NCBI RefSeq assembly: GCF_003261635.1 | Contig: NZ_QFXK01000035.1 | Location: 248,001 to 312,000, forward strand | Length of the DNA stretch: 64,000 nt | Direction: 5' to 3' | Source of the DNA: Kribbella monticola | GTDB taxonomy: Bacteria; Actinomycetota; Actinomycetes; Propionibacteriales; Kribbellaceae | Part shown: positions 9,301-15,557 of the stretch, one piece after another | Layout of the letters: each line of letters begins with the position of its first letter | How positions within the stretch are numbered: the stretch's first letter is position 1 | Made by a program: the position numbers and the translations under genes | The notes under the pieces: model-generated | The model's input: only the letters and a program-made list of their open reading frames with translations | What the model was told of the DNA's origin: nothing | Database searches by the model: none

Positions 9301-10275
9301 TCCAGCCTCGACCCGGCCGGGCACGTGCTGGACGGTGAGCGCGCGACTCTGCAGGACACCAACGACCACGTGATGGCGAACATCCAGAAGGACGGCACGT
9401 ACTCCGTCGTCCCACGGATCCCCGGCGGCGAGGTGACGCCGGAGGGCCTGATCGCGATCGGCGAGGTGGCCCGGGACTTCGGGCTGTACACGAAGATCAC
9501 CGGCGGCCAGCGGGTCGACCTGTTCGGAGCCCGGATCGAGCAGCTGCCTGCGATCTGGAAGCGATTGGTCGACGCCGGCTTCGAATCGGGGCATGCTTAC
9601 GGCAAATCGCTGCGAACCGTGAAGTCCTGCGTCGGTTCCACCTGGTGCCGGTACGGCGTCCAGGACTCCGTCGGGATGGCGATCGCGCTGGAGCTGCGGT
9701 ACCGCGGGTTGCGGTCGCCGCACAAGCTCAAGCTGGGCGTCTCGGGCTGTGCCCGGGAGTGTGCGGAGGCGCGCGGCAAGGACGTCGGCGTGATCGCCAC
9801 CGAGAACGGCTGGAACCTGTACGTCGGCGGCAACGGCGGGATGACGCCGCGGCACGCGCAGCTGCTCGCATCGGACCTGTCCGACGAACAGTTGCTGCAG
9901 GCAATCGACCGGTTCCTGATGTACTACATCCGCACCGGCGACCGGCTGCAGCGGACCGCCGTCTGGGTGAACGAGATCGAGGGCGGCCTGGACCACGTCC
10001 GCGACGTCGTGCTGAACGACAGCCTCGGCATCGCGGCCGACCTCGACGCAGCGATGGCCAGCCACATCGACTCCTACGTCGACGAATGGCAGGCGACCTT
10101 GCAGGACCCGGAGAAGCTGGCCCGGTTCGTCTCGTTCGTGAACGCCCCGGATCAGCCCGACGCCGACCTGCGCTACGTGGTCGAACGCAACCAGCCGCGG
10201 CCGGCCACCCCGGCAGAACGCGGACAGATGGAGCCGGTCCTGCTGGCCGGCCCCCGACTGGAGGTACGCCGATGA
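6361..10275 (+). CDS. nirB: Fused FAD/BFD oxidoreductase and NAD(P)H nitrite reductase large subunit
   Basis: One open frame of 1304 residues holds two proteins that are normally separate. Residues 1-430 form an FAD/NAD(P)-binding oxidoreductase (VVIIGAGMAGTRLAQ at the N-terminus) ending in a BFD [2Fe-2S] domain with Cys382, Cys384, Cys416 and Cys419; it probably feeds electrons to NasA. From Met445 comes a complete NirB of 860 residues: FAD/NAD domain (VIVGGGMVAHRLVE), two BFD-like segments, the sulfite/nitrite reductase ferredoxin-like half domain, and the sirohaem-[4Fe-4S] ligands in the pattern C-x5-C-x33-C-x3-C (NirB numbering 646, 652, 686, 690). NirB reduces nitrite to ammonium. AGGAGG stands 6 nt before Met445 (7693), so free NirB may also be made. 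Confidence 0.92.
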   Translation: MTERVVIIGAGMAGTRLAQLLDGRYDVQLLGDEGFYNRGRLTEYVAGRAAEPVVSKANPTTAVAVDRAAKVVLAEGGRRIPYDRLVFATGAEPVEPPAVKGFRTLRTAEDAIAIVQAAEHVRRAVVLGGGVLGVETACALRERGVAVTLIHDGESLLGKTIRATAGRRITRAVRQLGVEVLLNTTIASTDVRDGRFRSAQLTGGEVVFGELLIAACGVEPRAAVAAAAGLPIGTTGGIIVDHTFTTPVDPDVHAIGDCAEYEGRTTGTVAGAWDQAEILARHLAAEEVESGPGDEVIRLTAGGLDVLVLGVEASGGEVVQLDDDKRFVRAVIHDGVVRSAVVVGAPEVAAELVLLADRRTQVAADLLFAAPETPKKRQLTVCRCNGVTRAAIEAAWQAGADSVAGIAAKTRATTGCGSCTGAVGNLLDRLRRGESEPVPTRRATMTELNKARHLVIVGGGMVAHRLVEALRSRDTAVNWRITVLAEEPRMPYDRVALTSYFSGRDPQDLSLGDPELWDDPAVTLRKGVTVTAMDVEAKTVRTSRDEVIGYDELVLATGSYAFVPPIKNSDVNGCFVYRTVDDVAALRVYVERLRAEGKDVNGVVVGGGLLGLEAAGALRALGAKTKVVEFAPRLMALQVDEGGGSALARLIRDLDIEVLTSTQTTRVKTTSQGAAKAMAVADGPDLPADVVVFATGVRPRDELGRASGLEIGERGGVVVDDTCRTSVPGVWAIGEVACIEGRVWGLVAPGYAMAEIVADQLLGGAATFPGADSSTKLKLLGVDVASFGDAFGATEGALDIVYADPVAGVYKKLVLSDDARTLLGGILVGDASAYSGLRPMVGRQLGADPASYLLPEGSQPVQMELPDDAPVCSCNNVSAGTIRCAVRDEGCGDLKSLCGKTKAGTSCGSCLPIVKNLLNSELAAAGVEVSKALCEHFALSRAELFDVVRVTGLRTFSEIVERHGTGRGCDICKPVVASILSSLDPAGHVLDGERATLQDTNDHVMANIQKDGTYSVVPRIPGGEVTPEGLIAIGEVARDFGLYTKITGGQRVDLFGARIEQLPAIWKRLVDAGFESGHAYGKSLRTVKSCVGSTWCRYGVQDSVGMAIALELRYRGLRSPHKLKLGVSGCARECAEARGKDVGVIATENGWNLYVGGNGGMTPRHAQLLASDLSDEQLLQAIDRFLMYYIRTGDRLQRTAVWVNEIEGGLDHVRDVVLNDSLGIAADLDAAMASHIDSYVDEWQATLQDPEKLARFVSFVNAPDQPDADLRYVVERNQPRPATPAERGQMEPVLLAGPRLEVRR
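7681..7695 (+). promoter_or_regulatory. Internal Shine-Dalgarno and ATG for NirB inside the fusion frame
   Basis: AGGAGG at 7681-7686 is followed after six bases by ATG at 7693, the first codon of a standard NirB sequence. No stop codon separates it from the upstream flavoprotein frame. Such a perfect ribosome binding site inside a coding region suggests an ancestral gene boundary that may still work as a second start. Confidence 0.65.
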
Positions 10276-10610
10276 ACACCCTCACCGCCGTGGCGGTCTG
10301 CTCCTATGACGTGTTGCTGCCCGAACGAGGTGTCGCCGCGCTGATCGGACAGCGGCAGATCGCGCTGTTCCGGACCCACGACGGCGCGGTGTACGCGCTG
10401 GACAACCACGACCCGGTCAGCGGCGCCAACGTGATGTCCCGCGGCATCGTGGGCAGCCGCGGCGACGTACCGACCGTGGCGTCGCCGATGTTCAAGCAGG
10501 TGTACGACCTGCGTTCCGGGCAGTGCCTGGACGACCCGGACGTGGCGATCCCGGCCTACGAGGTACAGGTCGTCGACGGACAGGTCCTGGTGAGTGCCGG
10601 TGATGAATAG
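10272..10610 (+). CDS. nirD: Nitrite reductase small subunit
   Basis: A 112-residue NirD protein, partner of NirB in cytoplasmic NAD(P)H-dependent nitrite reduction. It has the Rieske-like beta fold (ALIGQRQIALFRTHDGAVYALDN, then SPMFKQVYDLRSGQC), but the Cys/His ligand pairs of true Rieske proteins are absent, as is normal for NirD. The ATG overlaps the nirB stop in an ATGA, and the stop overlaps the start region of the next gene. Length is normal for the family. Confidence 0.93.
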   Translation: MNTLTAVAVCSYDVLLPERGVAALIGQRQIALFRTHDGAVYALDNHDPVSGANVMSRGIVGSRGDVPTVASPMFKQVYDLRSGQCLDDPDVAIPAYEVQVVDGQVLVSAGDE

Positions 10611-11727
10611 GCCGGGCCCGCTGAGCGGTTGCACGCTGGCGGTGACCGCTCATCGCCGGGCCGACGACCTGATCGCCTCGTTCGAACGCCGGGGCGCGAA
10701 GGTGCTGCACGCGCCGACCCTGCAGATCGTGCCGGCACCGGACGACCAGACCCTGATCGAGGCGACCCGGCGGGTGATCGCGAACCCGCCGGACGACGTC
10801 GTCGTCACGACCGCGGTCGGATTCCGCGGCTGGGTCGAGGCAGCGGACACAGCTGGGTTGGCGGCGGATCTGCTCAGCACCCTGGAGCAGTCGCGGCTGC
10901 TTGCGCGTGGGCCAAAGGCGCGTGGAGCGATCCGCGCGGCCGGGCTGGTGGAGCACTGGTCCGCTCGGTCGGAGACGACGGCCGAGGTCGTCGAATGGCT
11001 GCGGGACCAGGGGGTTTCGGGGCGCAAGATCGTCGTACAGCTGCACGGTCTGTCGGATCCGGCGTTGATGGATGCGTTGCGGTCCGCGGGCGCCTCGGTG
11101 CGCGGGCTGGAGGTCTATCGCTGGGGACCGGCGCCCGATCCAGCCGCGGTCGAGCGGGTGATCGGGCAGATCTGCGCCGGCGCGGTGGACGCCGTCGTCC
11201 ACACGTCGGCACCTGGTGCACAGGCGTTGCTGGATGCTGCCGTCCTCGCGGGGCAGTACGACGCGTTGGTGACGGCGCTTCGGACCGGGCGCGTGCTCAA
11301 TGCCTGTGTCGGGCCGGTAACCGCTGCGCCGTTCCAGGCGTTGGGGCTGGAACCGTTGGTGCCGGATCGGTACCGGCTCGGCGCGCTGATCCGGATCGTG
11401 ACCGATCGGCTGACCGATGACAACGCGCGCTCGATCGAGACGGCCTTCGGGCAGTTGGTGATCCGCGGCGGCGCAGCGGTCCTGGACGGCGAAGTGCTGC
11501 CGCTGGGACCGGGGCCGCGCGCAGTACTGGCTGCTCTGGTTGCGGCTGGTGGAGATGTGGTGTCGAGACCGGACCTGCTGGCGGTGCTGCCGGGTGCGGA
11601 GGACGTCCACGCCGTCGAGGTGACCGTCAACAGACTCCGTACTGCGGTCGGCCGGCCTGAGTTGGTGCGAACCGTAGTACGCCGCGGCTATCGCCTGGCC
11701 GTCGAACCAGTGGGGATGACGACATGA
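10603..11727 (+). CDS. nnaR: HemD-like/winged-helix regulator of nitrate assimilation (NnaR type)
   Basis: About 374 residues from the ATG at 10603; in-frame GTGs at 10594 and 10600 are alternatives. The first 260 residues have the uroporphyrinogen-III synthase fold (LAVTAHRRADDLIASFERRGA, then DDVVVTTAVGFRGWVEAA). The C-terminal 95 are an OmpR-type winged helix (PDLLAVLPGAEDVHAVEVTVNRLRTAVG). This combination matches NnaR of Streptomyces and Mycobacterium, a DNA-binding co-activator that works with GlnR on nitrate genes. Its place inside the operon, co-translated with nirD, points to autoregulation. Whether the HemD domain still makes uroporphyrinogen III for sirohaem or only senses a ligand cannot be read from the sequence. 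Confidence 0.85.
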   Translation: MNRPGPLSGCTLAVTAHRRADDLIASFERRGAKVLHAPTLQIVPAPDDQTLIEATRRVIANPPDDVVVTTAVGFRGWVEAADTAGLAADLLSTLEQSRLLARGPKARGAIRAAGLVEHWSARSETTAEVVEWLRDQGVSGRKIVVQLHGLSDPALMDALRSAGASVRGLEVYRWGPAPDPAAVERVIGQICAGAVDAVVHTSAPGAQALLDAAVLAGQYDALVTALRTGRVLNACVGPVTAAPFQALGLEPLVPDRYRLGALIRIVTDRLTDDNARSIETAFGQLVIRGGAAVLDGEVLPLGPGPRAVLAALVAAGGDVVSRPDLLAVLPGAEDVHAVEVTVNRLRTAVGRPELVRTVVRRGYRLAVEPVGMTT

Positions 11728-12482
11728 GCTTGCAACCGACTCGCTTCGGCGGTGGACCGGCTGGTGCCTGGGACGCCGCTCCGGATCTGATCGCGGCCGC
11801 ACACGGTACGGCCGACCCGCGCGGCATCCGCACCGTGCACGCCCTGGTTCGCGAGATGGCCCGGCAGCGGCCGGAGATCCCGATCTCGCTGGGCTTCGTC
11901 GACGTCGACGAACCGGCTCTCCCTGGGCTGGTCGACCGAGTCGTTGCTGACAGCAACCAGGCGGTCGTCGTACCGCTCCTGCTCAGCAGCGGCTACCACG
12001 TCGCCGTGGACATCCTCGGCCAGGCCGCACGCCACTCGCAGGTGACCGCCGCAGCCGCCCTGGGGCCACACCCGGTCCTGGCCGACATCCTCGCCGACCG
12101 CCTCGGAGACCTCAGCGCGATCGACCACGTCGTACTCGCGGCGGCCGGTTCCTCGAACCACCGAGCCCTGCTCGACTGCTCGGCCACCGCCGCCCTTCTC
12201 GCCGAGCGCATCGACCGCCCCGTCGAGGTCGGCTACGTCTCCGGCGCCGGCGAACGACTCGCCTCGGTCCTCGCCCGCACCCCCACCCGCACCGCCGTAG
12301 CCACCTACCTGCTCGCCCCCGGCGCCTTCGCCGACCACATCCGCCGCCTCTGCCGAAACCACCCCGTCACCACCCCCCTCGGCCCCGACCCCCGCCTGGC
12401 CGCCCTGGCCCTGACCCACTACGACACCGCCCTCAGAGCGCACACTGGATCGCCTAACGGCTCACTGCGTTTGGCAGATTAA
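11724..12482 (+). CDS. Sirohydrochlorin chelatase family protein (CbiX/SirB-like)
   Basis: A 252-residue member of the CbiX family, which inserts iron (or cobalt) into sirohydrochlorin. The N-terminal APDLIAAAHGTADPRG carries the conserved catalytic His, and VVVPLLLSSGYHVAVDI matches the second conserved His-containing block. Sirohaem is the NirB cofactor, so iron chelation is the likely job. The ATG overlaps the preceding stop (ATGA), making it the last gene of the nitrate operon. No uroporphyrinogen methyltransferase or precorrin-2 dehydrogenase is encoded nearby, so earlier sirohaem steps must lie elsewhere. Confidence in the family is high, in the metal moderate. Confidence 0.85.
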   Translation: MSLQPTRFGGGPAGAWDAAPDLIAAAHGTADPRGIRTVHALVREMARQRPEIPISLGFVDVDEPALPGLVDRVVADSNQAVVVPLLLSSGYHVAVDILGQAARHSQVTAAAALGPHPVLADILADRLGDLSAIDHVVLAAAGSSNHRALLDCSATAALLAERIDRPVEVGYVSGAGERLASVLARTPTRTAVATYLLAPGAFADHIRRLCRNHPVTTPLGPDPRLAALALTHYDTALRAHTGSPNGSLRLAD

Positions 12483-12523
12483 ACCCGTGTCGTTGCAAGC
12501 CCCTGACAAATAGGCTCGCGCTC

Positions 12524-13468
12524 ATGACCGACGACGACTGGAGGGACGGCGGGTTCAGGCAGCGTCGGCCCTCGGTGGAGACTCTCGCCTGGGTCGCGGC
12601 GTCGATGGGTCGGGGCAGTCGCATCGTTGGCTATCGCCGAATGACCGGCGGCGTCTGCTCAGCCGTGCATCGGGTGACTGTCGAGCGACGTGGGGTGCGA
12701 ACGTTCGTCGTACTGCGGCAGTATCCGGGCGGGCTCGGCCTGCAGGAGCCCTTGAAGCAGGAGATCGCCAACCTCGGTGTGGTCGTGGGAAGTGGGCTGC
12801 CGGTTCCGAGCATTCTGGCTGCTGATGTTGCTGGTGCCTCGACGGGTGGTGCGCCGTCGTTGCTGATGACACGGTTGCCGGGGCATGTTGACCTCAATCC
12901 GGCGGAACCTCGGTCGTGGCTGACGAGGATCGCGGAGCTTGCTGTTCTGGTGCATTCCCTCGATCTCCCCGCGAAGACGTTCAGACCTTGGACGGATTCC
13001 TGGATCGCTCCGCTGGACGGGTTTCAGCTGCCGGTCGACGCACAGAAGCCGGCTGTATGGAAGGCGGCGTTCGGTGTCATGACGGCGCCGCCGCCCAAGG
13101 ACACTGCCGTCTTCCTGCACTGCGATCTCCTGCCGGTCAACCTGCTGTGGTCGCGCGGGCGAATTACTGGGCTGACCGACTGGAACTCCATCCATCGGGG
13201 GTCGCGCGCGATTGACGTCGGACACTGCCGGCGATACCTGACGGCGCTCTATTCGCCCGAGTGGGCAGAGCAGCTTCGGTCGCTCTATGAGTCGATCGCC
13301 GGGGTGACTCTCGATCCGTGGTGGGACCTCTATGCGCTGCTGCACTATGACGACAGCGCGTCGAAGTGGATCCGTGGTCAGGTCGCTGGGCGCCGTCCCG
13401 TCGATGTGCCCGGCATGACCGCGCGGATCGAGGTCGCTGTCGAGACAGCGCTTCGGCGGCTCGGATAA
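12524..13468 (+). CDS. Aminoglycoside phosphotransferase-fold protein
   Basis: A 314-residue protein of the APH/choline-kinase-like fold. The catalytic loop HCDLLPVNLLW (His199, Asp201, Asn206) fits the HxDxxxxN motif, and the metal-binding Asp of the DFG-like position is Asp219 in LTDWNSI. A glycine-containing nucleotide loop is visible near RMTGGVCSAVHRV. The family phosphorylates many small molecules; nothing links this copy to antibiotic resistance, and it stands alone after the nitrate operon. Substrate unknown. Confidence 0.8.
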   Translation: MTDDDWRDGGFRQRRPSVETLAWVAASMGRGSRIVGYRRMTGGVCSAVHRVTVERRGVRTFVVLRQYPGGLGLQEPLKQEIANLGVVVGSGLPVPSILAADVAGASTGGAPSLLMTRLPGHVDLNPAEPRSWLTRIAELAVLVHSLDLPAKTFRPWTDSWIAPLDGFQLPVDAQKPAVWKAAFGVMTAPPPKDTAVFLHCDLLPVNLLWSRGRITGLTDWNSIHRGSRAIDVGHCRRYLTALYSPEWAEQLRSLYESIAGVTLDPWWDLYALLHYDDSASKWIRGQVAGRRPVDVPGMTARIEVAVETALRRLG

Positions 13469-13512
13469 CCGGCGTGGCGTTGTTCGGCCTTTTGGGTGTT
13501 TAGGTTTCTGTT

Positions 13513-14127
13513 GTGTCTGTTCATGCTTCTGCTGAGAATCCGTTCGCGTCGCTCGGGAGCGGTCCGCGGCGACCGTTGCTGACTGCTGTGGTGTTCGGGG
13601 TGACGCTGGTTTGTGGGGTCGCTCAGTTGGTGCATCGGCCGTTGTACGAGCAGGTGGCGCGGGACGCGGGGCGGATCGACGACGGGCAGTGGTACCGGCT
13701 GGTCACGGGCATGTTCTTCCAGGACACGTGGGGGTGGGGGCTGGTGTCGAACCTGGTGTGGCTGGCGGTGTTCGGCGTTCTCGCGGAGCGGGTGTTCGGG
13801 CGTTGGCGGTGGCTGGTGCTGTACTTCGGGTGTGGGTTGTTCGGCCAGTTGATGAGTTACCTGTGGCTCAAGCCGGTCGGTGCGGGGAACTCGATGTGCA
13901 CCGTCGGGCTCATCGGTGCGCTGGCCGCAGTCGCGATCGTGGCCCGGCGCCGGTACCGCGTAGTGCTGCCGCTGCGACTCCGGATCACCGCGTACGCCGT
14001 ACCGGTGTTGGCCGTGCTCGACACCGCCCTCCGCGACAACCACGGACTGCCTTGCCTGCTGGGGTTCGCGCTGGGCTTCCTACTGCTCCCATCGAAAAAT
14101 GGGCCGGATCTTTCCGATCGGTTGTAA
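13513..14127 (+). CDS. Rhomboid-family membrane protein, possible serine protease
   Basis: A 204-residue polytopic protein with about six hydrophobic segments. DDGQWYRLVTGMFFQD and LVSNLVWLAVFGVLAERVFG match the rhomboid loop-1/TM2 region. The catalytic serine motif appears as GNSM (Ser127), where the usual form is GxSG, and a histidine follows in a later hydrophobic region (DNHGLPCLLGF, His177), so a Ser-His dyad is possible. The missing second glycine leaves activity uncertain. The start is a GTG with a poor ribosome binding site. It lies 53 bp before an ECF sigma gene and could be functionally related to it; that is inference only. Confidence 0.7.
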   Translation: MSVHASAENPFASLGSGPRRPLLTAVVFGVTLVCGVAQLVHRPLYEQVARDAGRIDDGQWYRLVTGMFFQDTWGWGLVSNLVWLAVFGVLAERVFGRWRWLVLYFGCGLFGQLMSYLWLKPVGAGNSMCTVGLIGALAAVAIVARRRYRVVLPLRLRITAYAVPVLAVLDTALRDNHGLPCLLGFALGFLLLPSKNGPDLSDRL

Positions 14128-14150
14128 CCCTGCGAGGCCTCCGGTGAGTA
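14124..14150 (+). promoter_or_regulatory. Possible ECF-type promoter upstream of the sigma gene
   Basis: GTAAC (14124-14128) and GAGTA (14146-14150) are separated by 17 bp. AAC-containing -35 elements are typical of ECF sigma factors, and these genes are often autoregulated. The -35 overlaps the rhomboid stop region. Spacing and motif are suggestive only. Confidence 0.3.
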
Positions 14151-14180
14151 GATGAAGGTAGGACCGGAGGAGGGGGACTG

Positions 14181-14693
14181 ATGGGTAAGCCTGGATGGGA
14201 AGGCGACTACGTCGACTTCTTCGTCGCCAGGGCTGCCGGGTTGCGGCGTACGGCGTACTTGATGTGCGGCGACTGGCAACTCGCGGAAGACCTGGTGCAG
14301 ACCACCTTCGTCCGGCTCTACCAGCACTGGCCGCGGGTCAGGCGGGAGACGGCGGATGCGTACGCGCGGCGCATCCTCACCAATCTCTTCCTGTCCCGGC
14401 GGAAGAAGTCCTCTCGCGAGCAGGTGACCGAGGACGTCCCGGAACGACCCGGGCAGCACGACACCGACCACGAGGTGGGCGACCGGATCGACCTGGCCCA
14501 GGCAATGGCCGGCCTGTCCGACCGGCAACGCGCCATCGTCGCCCTCCGGTTCGTCGACGACCTGTCGGTGGCGGAGGTGGCCGAGCTGCTCGGCATCGCC
14601 GAAGGCACCGTGAAAAGCCACTCTGCTCGCGCCCTGCAGACCTTGCGGGCCGTCCTCGGGACGCCCACAGACCTCGAAAGGCCGCTGACATGA
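14181..14693 (+). CDS. SigE-family ECF RNA polymerase sigma factor
   Basis: A 170-residue group 4 sigma factor. Region 2 spans about 10-75 (GLRRTAYLMCGDWQLAEDLVQTTF, the core-binding and -10 segment), and region 4 spans about 105-160 (LSDRQRAIVALRFVDDLSVAEVAELLGI, then GTVKSHSARALQTLR, the -35-binding helix). The ATG is preceded by a strong GGAGGAGGGGG. The stop overlaps the ATG of a membrane protein, probably its regulator. The signal it answers to is unknown. Confidence 0.9.
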   Translation: MGKPGWEGDYVDFFVARAAGLRRTAYLMCGDWQLAEDLVQTTFVRLYQHWPRVRRETADAYARRILTNLFLSRRKKSSREQVTEDVPERPGQHDTDHEVGDRIDLAQAMAGLSDRQRAIVALRFVDDLSVAEVAELLGIAEGTVKSHSARALQTLRAVLGTPTDLERPLT

Positions 14694-15490
14694 CCGAAGA
14701 CCGCGCAGTACGGGAAGCACTTGGCAGCTATCTCGAACCAGAACCTCCGATGGCCCTCACCGTCGACACCATCCTCACCGCCGGCCGAAGGCGCCGGCAT
14801 CTTCGTCAGACCGCCGTCGCGGCCATGGGCGGCGTGACCGCGGCGGCCGTTGCCTTTGGCATCTATGCCGCCCAGCCGCCGGCCGAAGCGCCGGTCGCCG
14901 CCGCGCCAAGCGCGTCCGCGCCGGGTACCCAGGACGACCCGAACCGGCAGGTCCACAATCCGGTGGCCGCCCTGATCCAGGCGCGAGTTCGAGCCGCGTT
15001 GCCGAAGACGTCGCTCACCCTCGACCAGATCTACCCCAGCGACTGGAACCACGACGTGGCGCTGCCGCCCGACCAGGCCGCCAACGCGACGGACTGGCAG
15101 GCGCTCTACACAGCCGGCTCGAACAAGCACGAGTTCTGGGTGGGTGTCTTCGTCTCACCGCCGAGCCAGAAGCCGACCGAAGCCGAACTCCGCAACAGTT
15201 GCCGGCGCCTGGGCGGTCCCACGAAGTGCTCGTACGTGATCAATCCCGACGGCAGCATCCTCCTCCGCCAGATCCGCGCCACAGCCGACGGCATCTGGGT
15301 CCGCACCGTCAACCACCAACGCCCAGGCGACCGAGAGGTCACCGTCCAGGAACGCGTCCCGGCCACCTCCCTCACCGACGCCCTGAAGAAGTGGAGCATC
15401 CCAGTCCCCACCCTCGACCACCTCGCCACGGACCCCCAACTGAAGATCCCAGAACCCAAGGTCCAACCACCGCTCCCGACCGAGAGCTGA
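14690..15490 (+). CDS. Membrane-anchored protein coupled to the ECF sigma factor (putative anti-sigma)
   Basis: 266 residues: a short cytoplasmic N-terminus (about 1-40), one membrane helix (AVAAMGGVTAAAVAFGIYAA), an Ala/Pro-rich linker, and an extracytoplasmic domain of about 180 residues with two cysteines (NSCRRLGGPTKCSYV). Translation is coupled to the sigma gene by an ATGA overlap, and this gene order and topology are those of anti-sigma factors. I do not see a zinc-binding HxxxCxxC motif, so the anti-sigma role rests on context. The domain outside the membrane is not one I recognise. Confidence 0.7.
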   Translation: MTEDRAVREALGSYLEPEPPMALTVDTILTAGRRRRHLRQTAVAAMGGVTAAAVAFGIYAAQPPAEAPVAAAPSASAPGTQDDPNRQVHNPVAALIQARVRAALPKTSLTLDQIYPSDWNHDVALPPDQAANATDWQALYTAGSNKHEFWVGVFVSPPSQKPTEAELRNSCRRLGGPTKCSYVINPDGSILLRQIRATADGIWVRTVNHQRPGDREVTVQERVPATSLTDALKKWSIPVPTLDHLATDPQLKIPEPKVQPPLPTES

Positions 15491-15557
15491 GCTGGAAACT
15501 TCTCGTCGCCATTTGCAAACTTCTTTCCGGCGAAGGCGAAGGCGGGCGGCGTACCAG

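Noticed and set aside
10272..10610. Rieske iron-sulfur protein
   Set aside because: The Rieske fold is present but Cys/His ligands are absent, as expected for NirD.
12524..13468. Antibiotic resistance gene (aminoglycoside phosphotransferase)
   Set aside because: Only the general kinase fold is seen; the family is broad, and no resistance-specific residues or mobile context are present.
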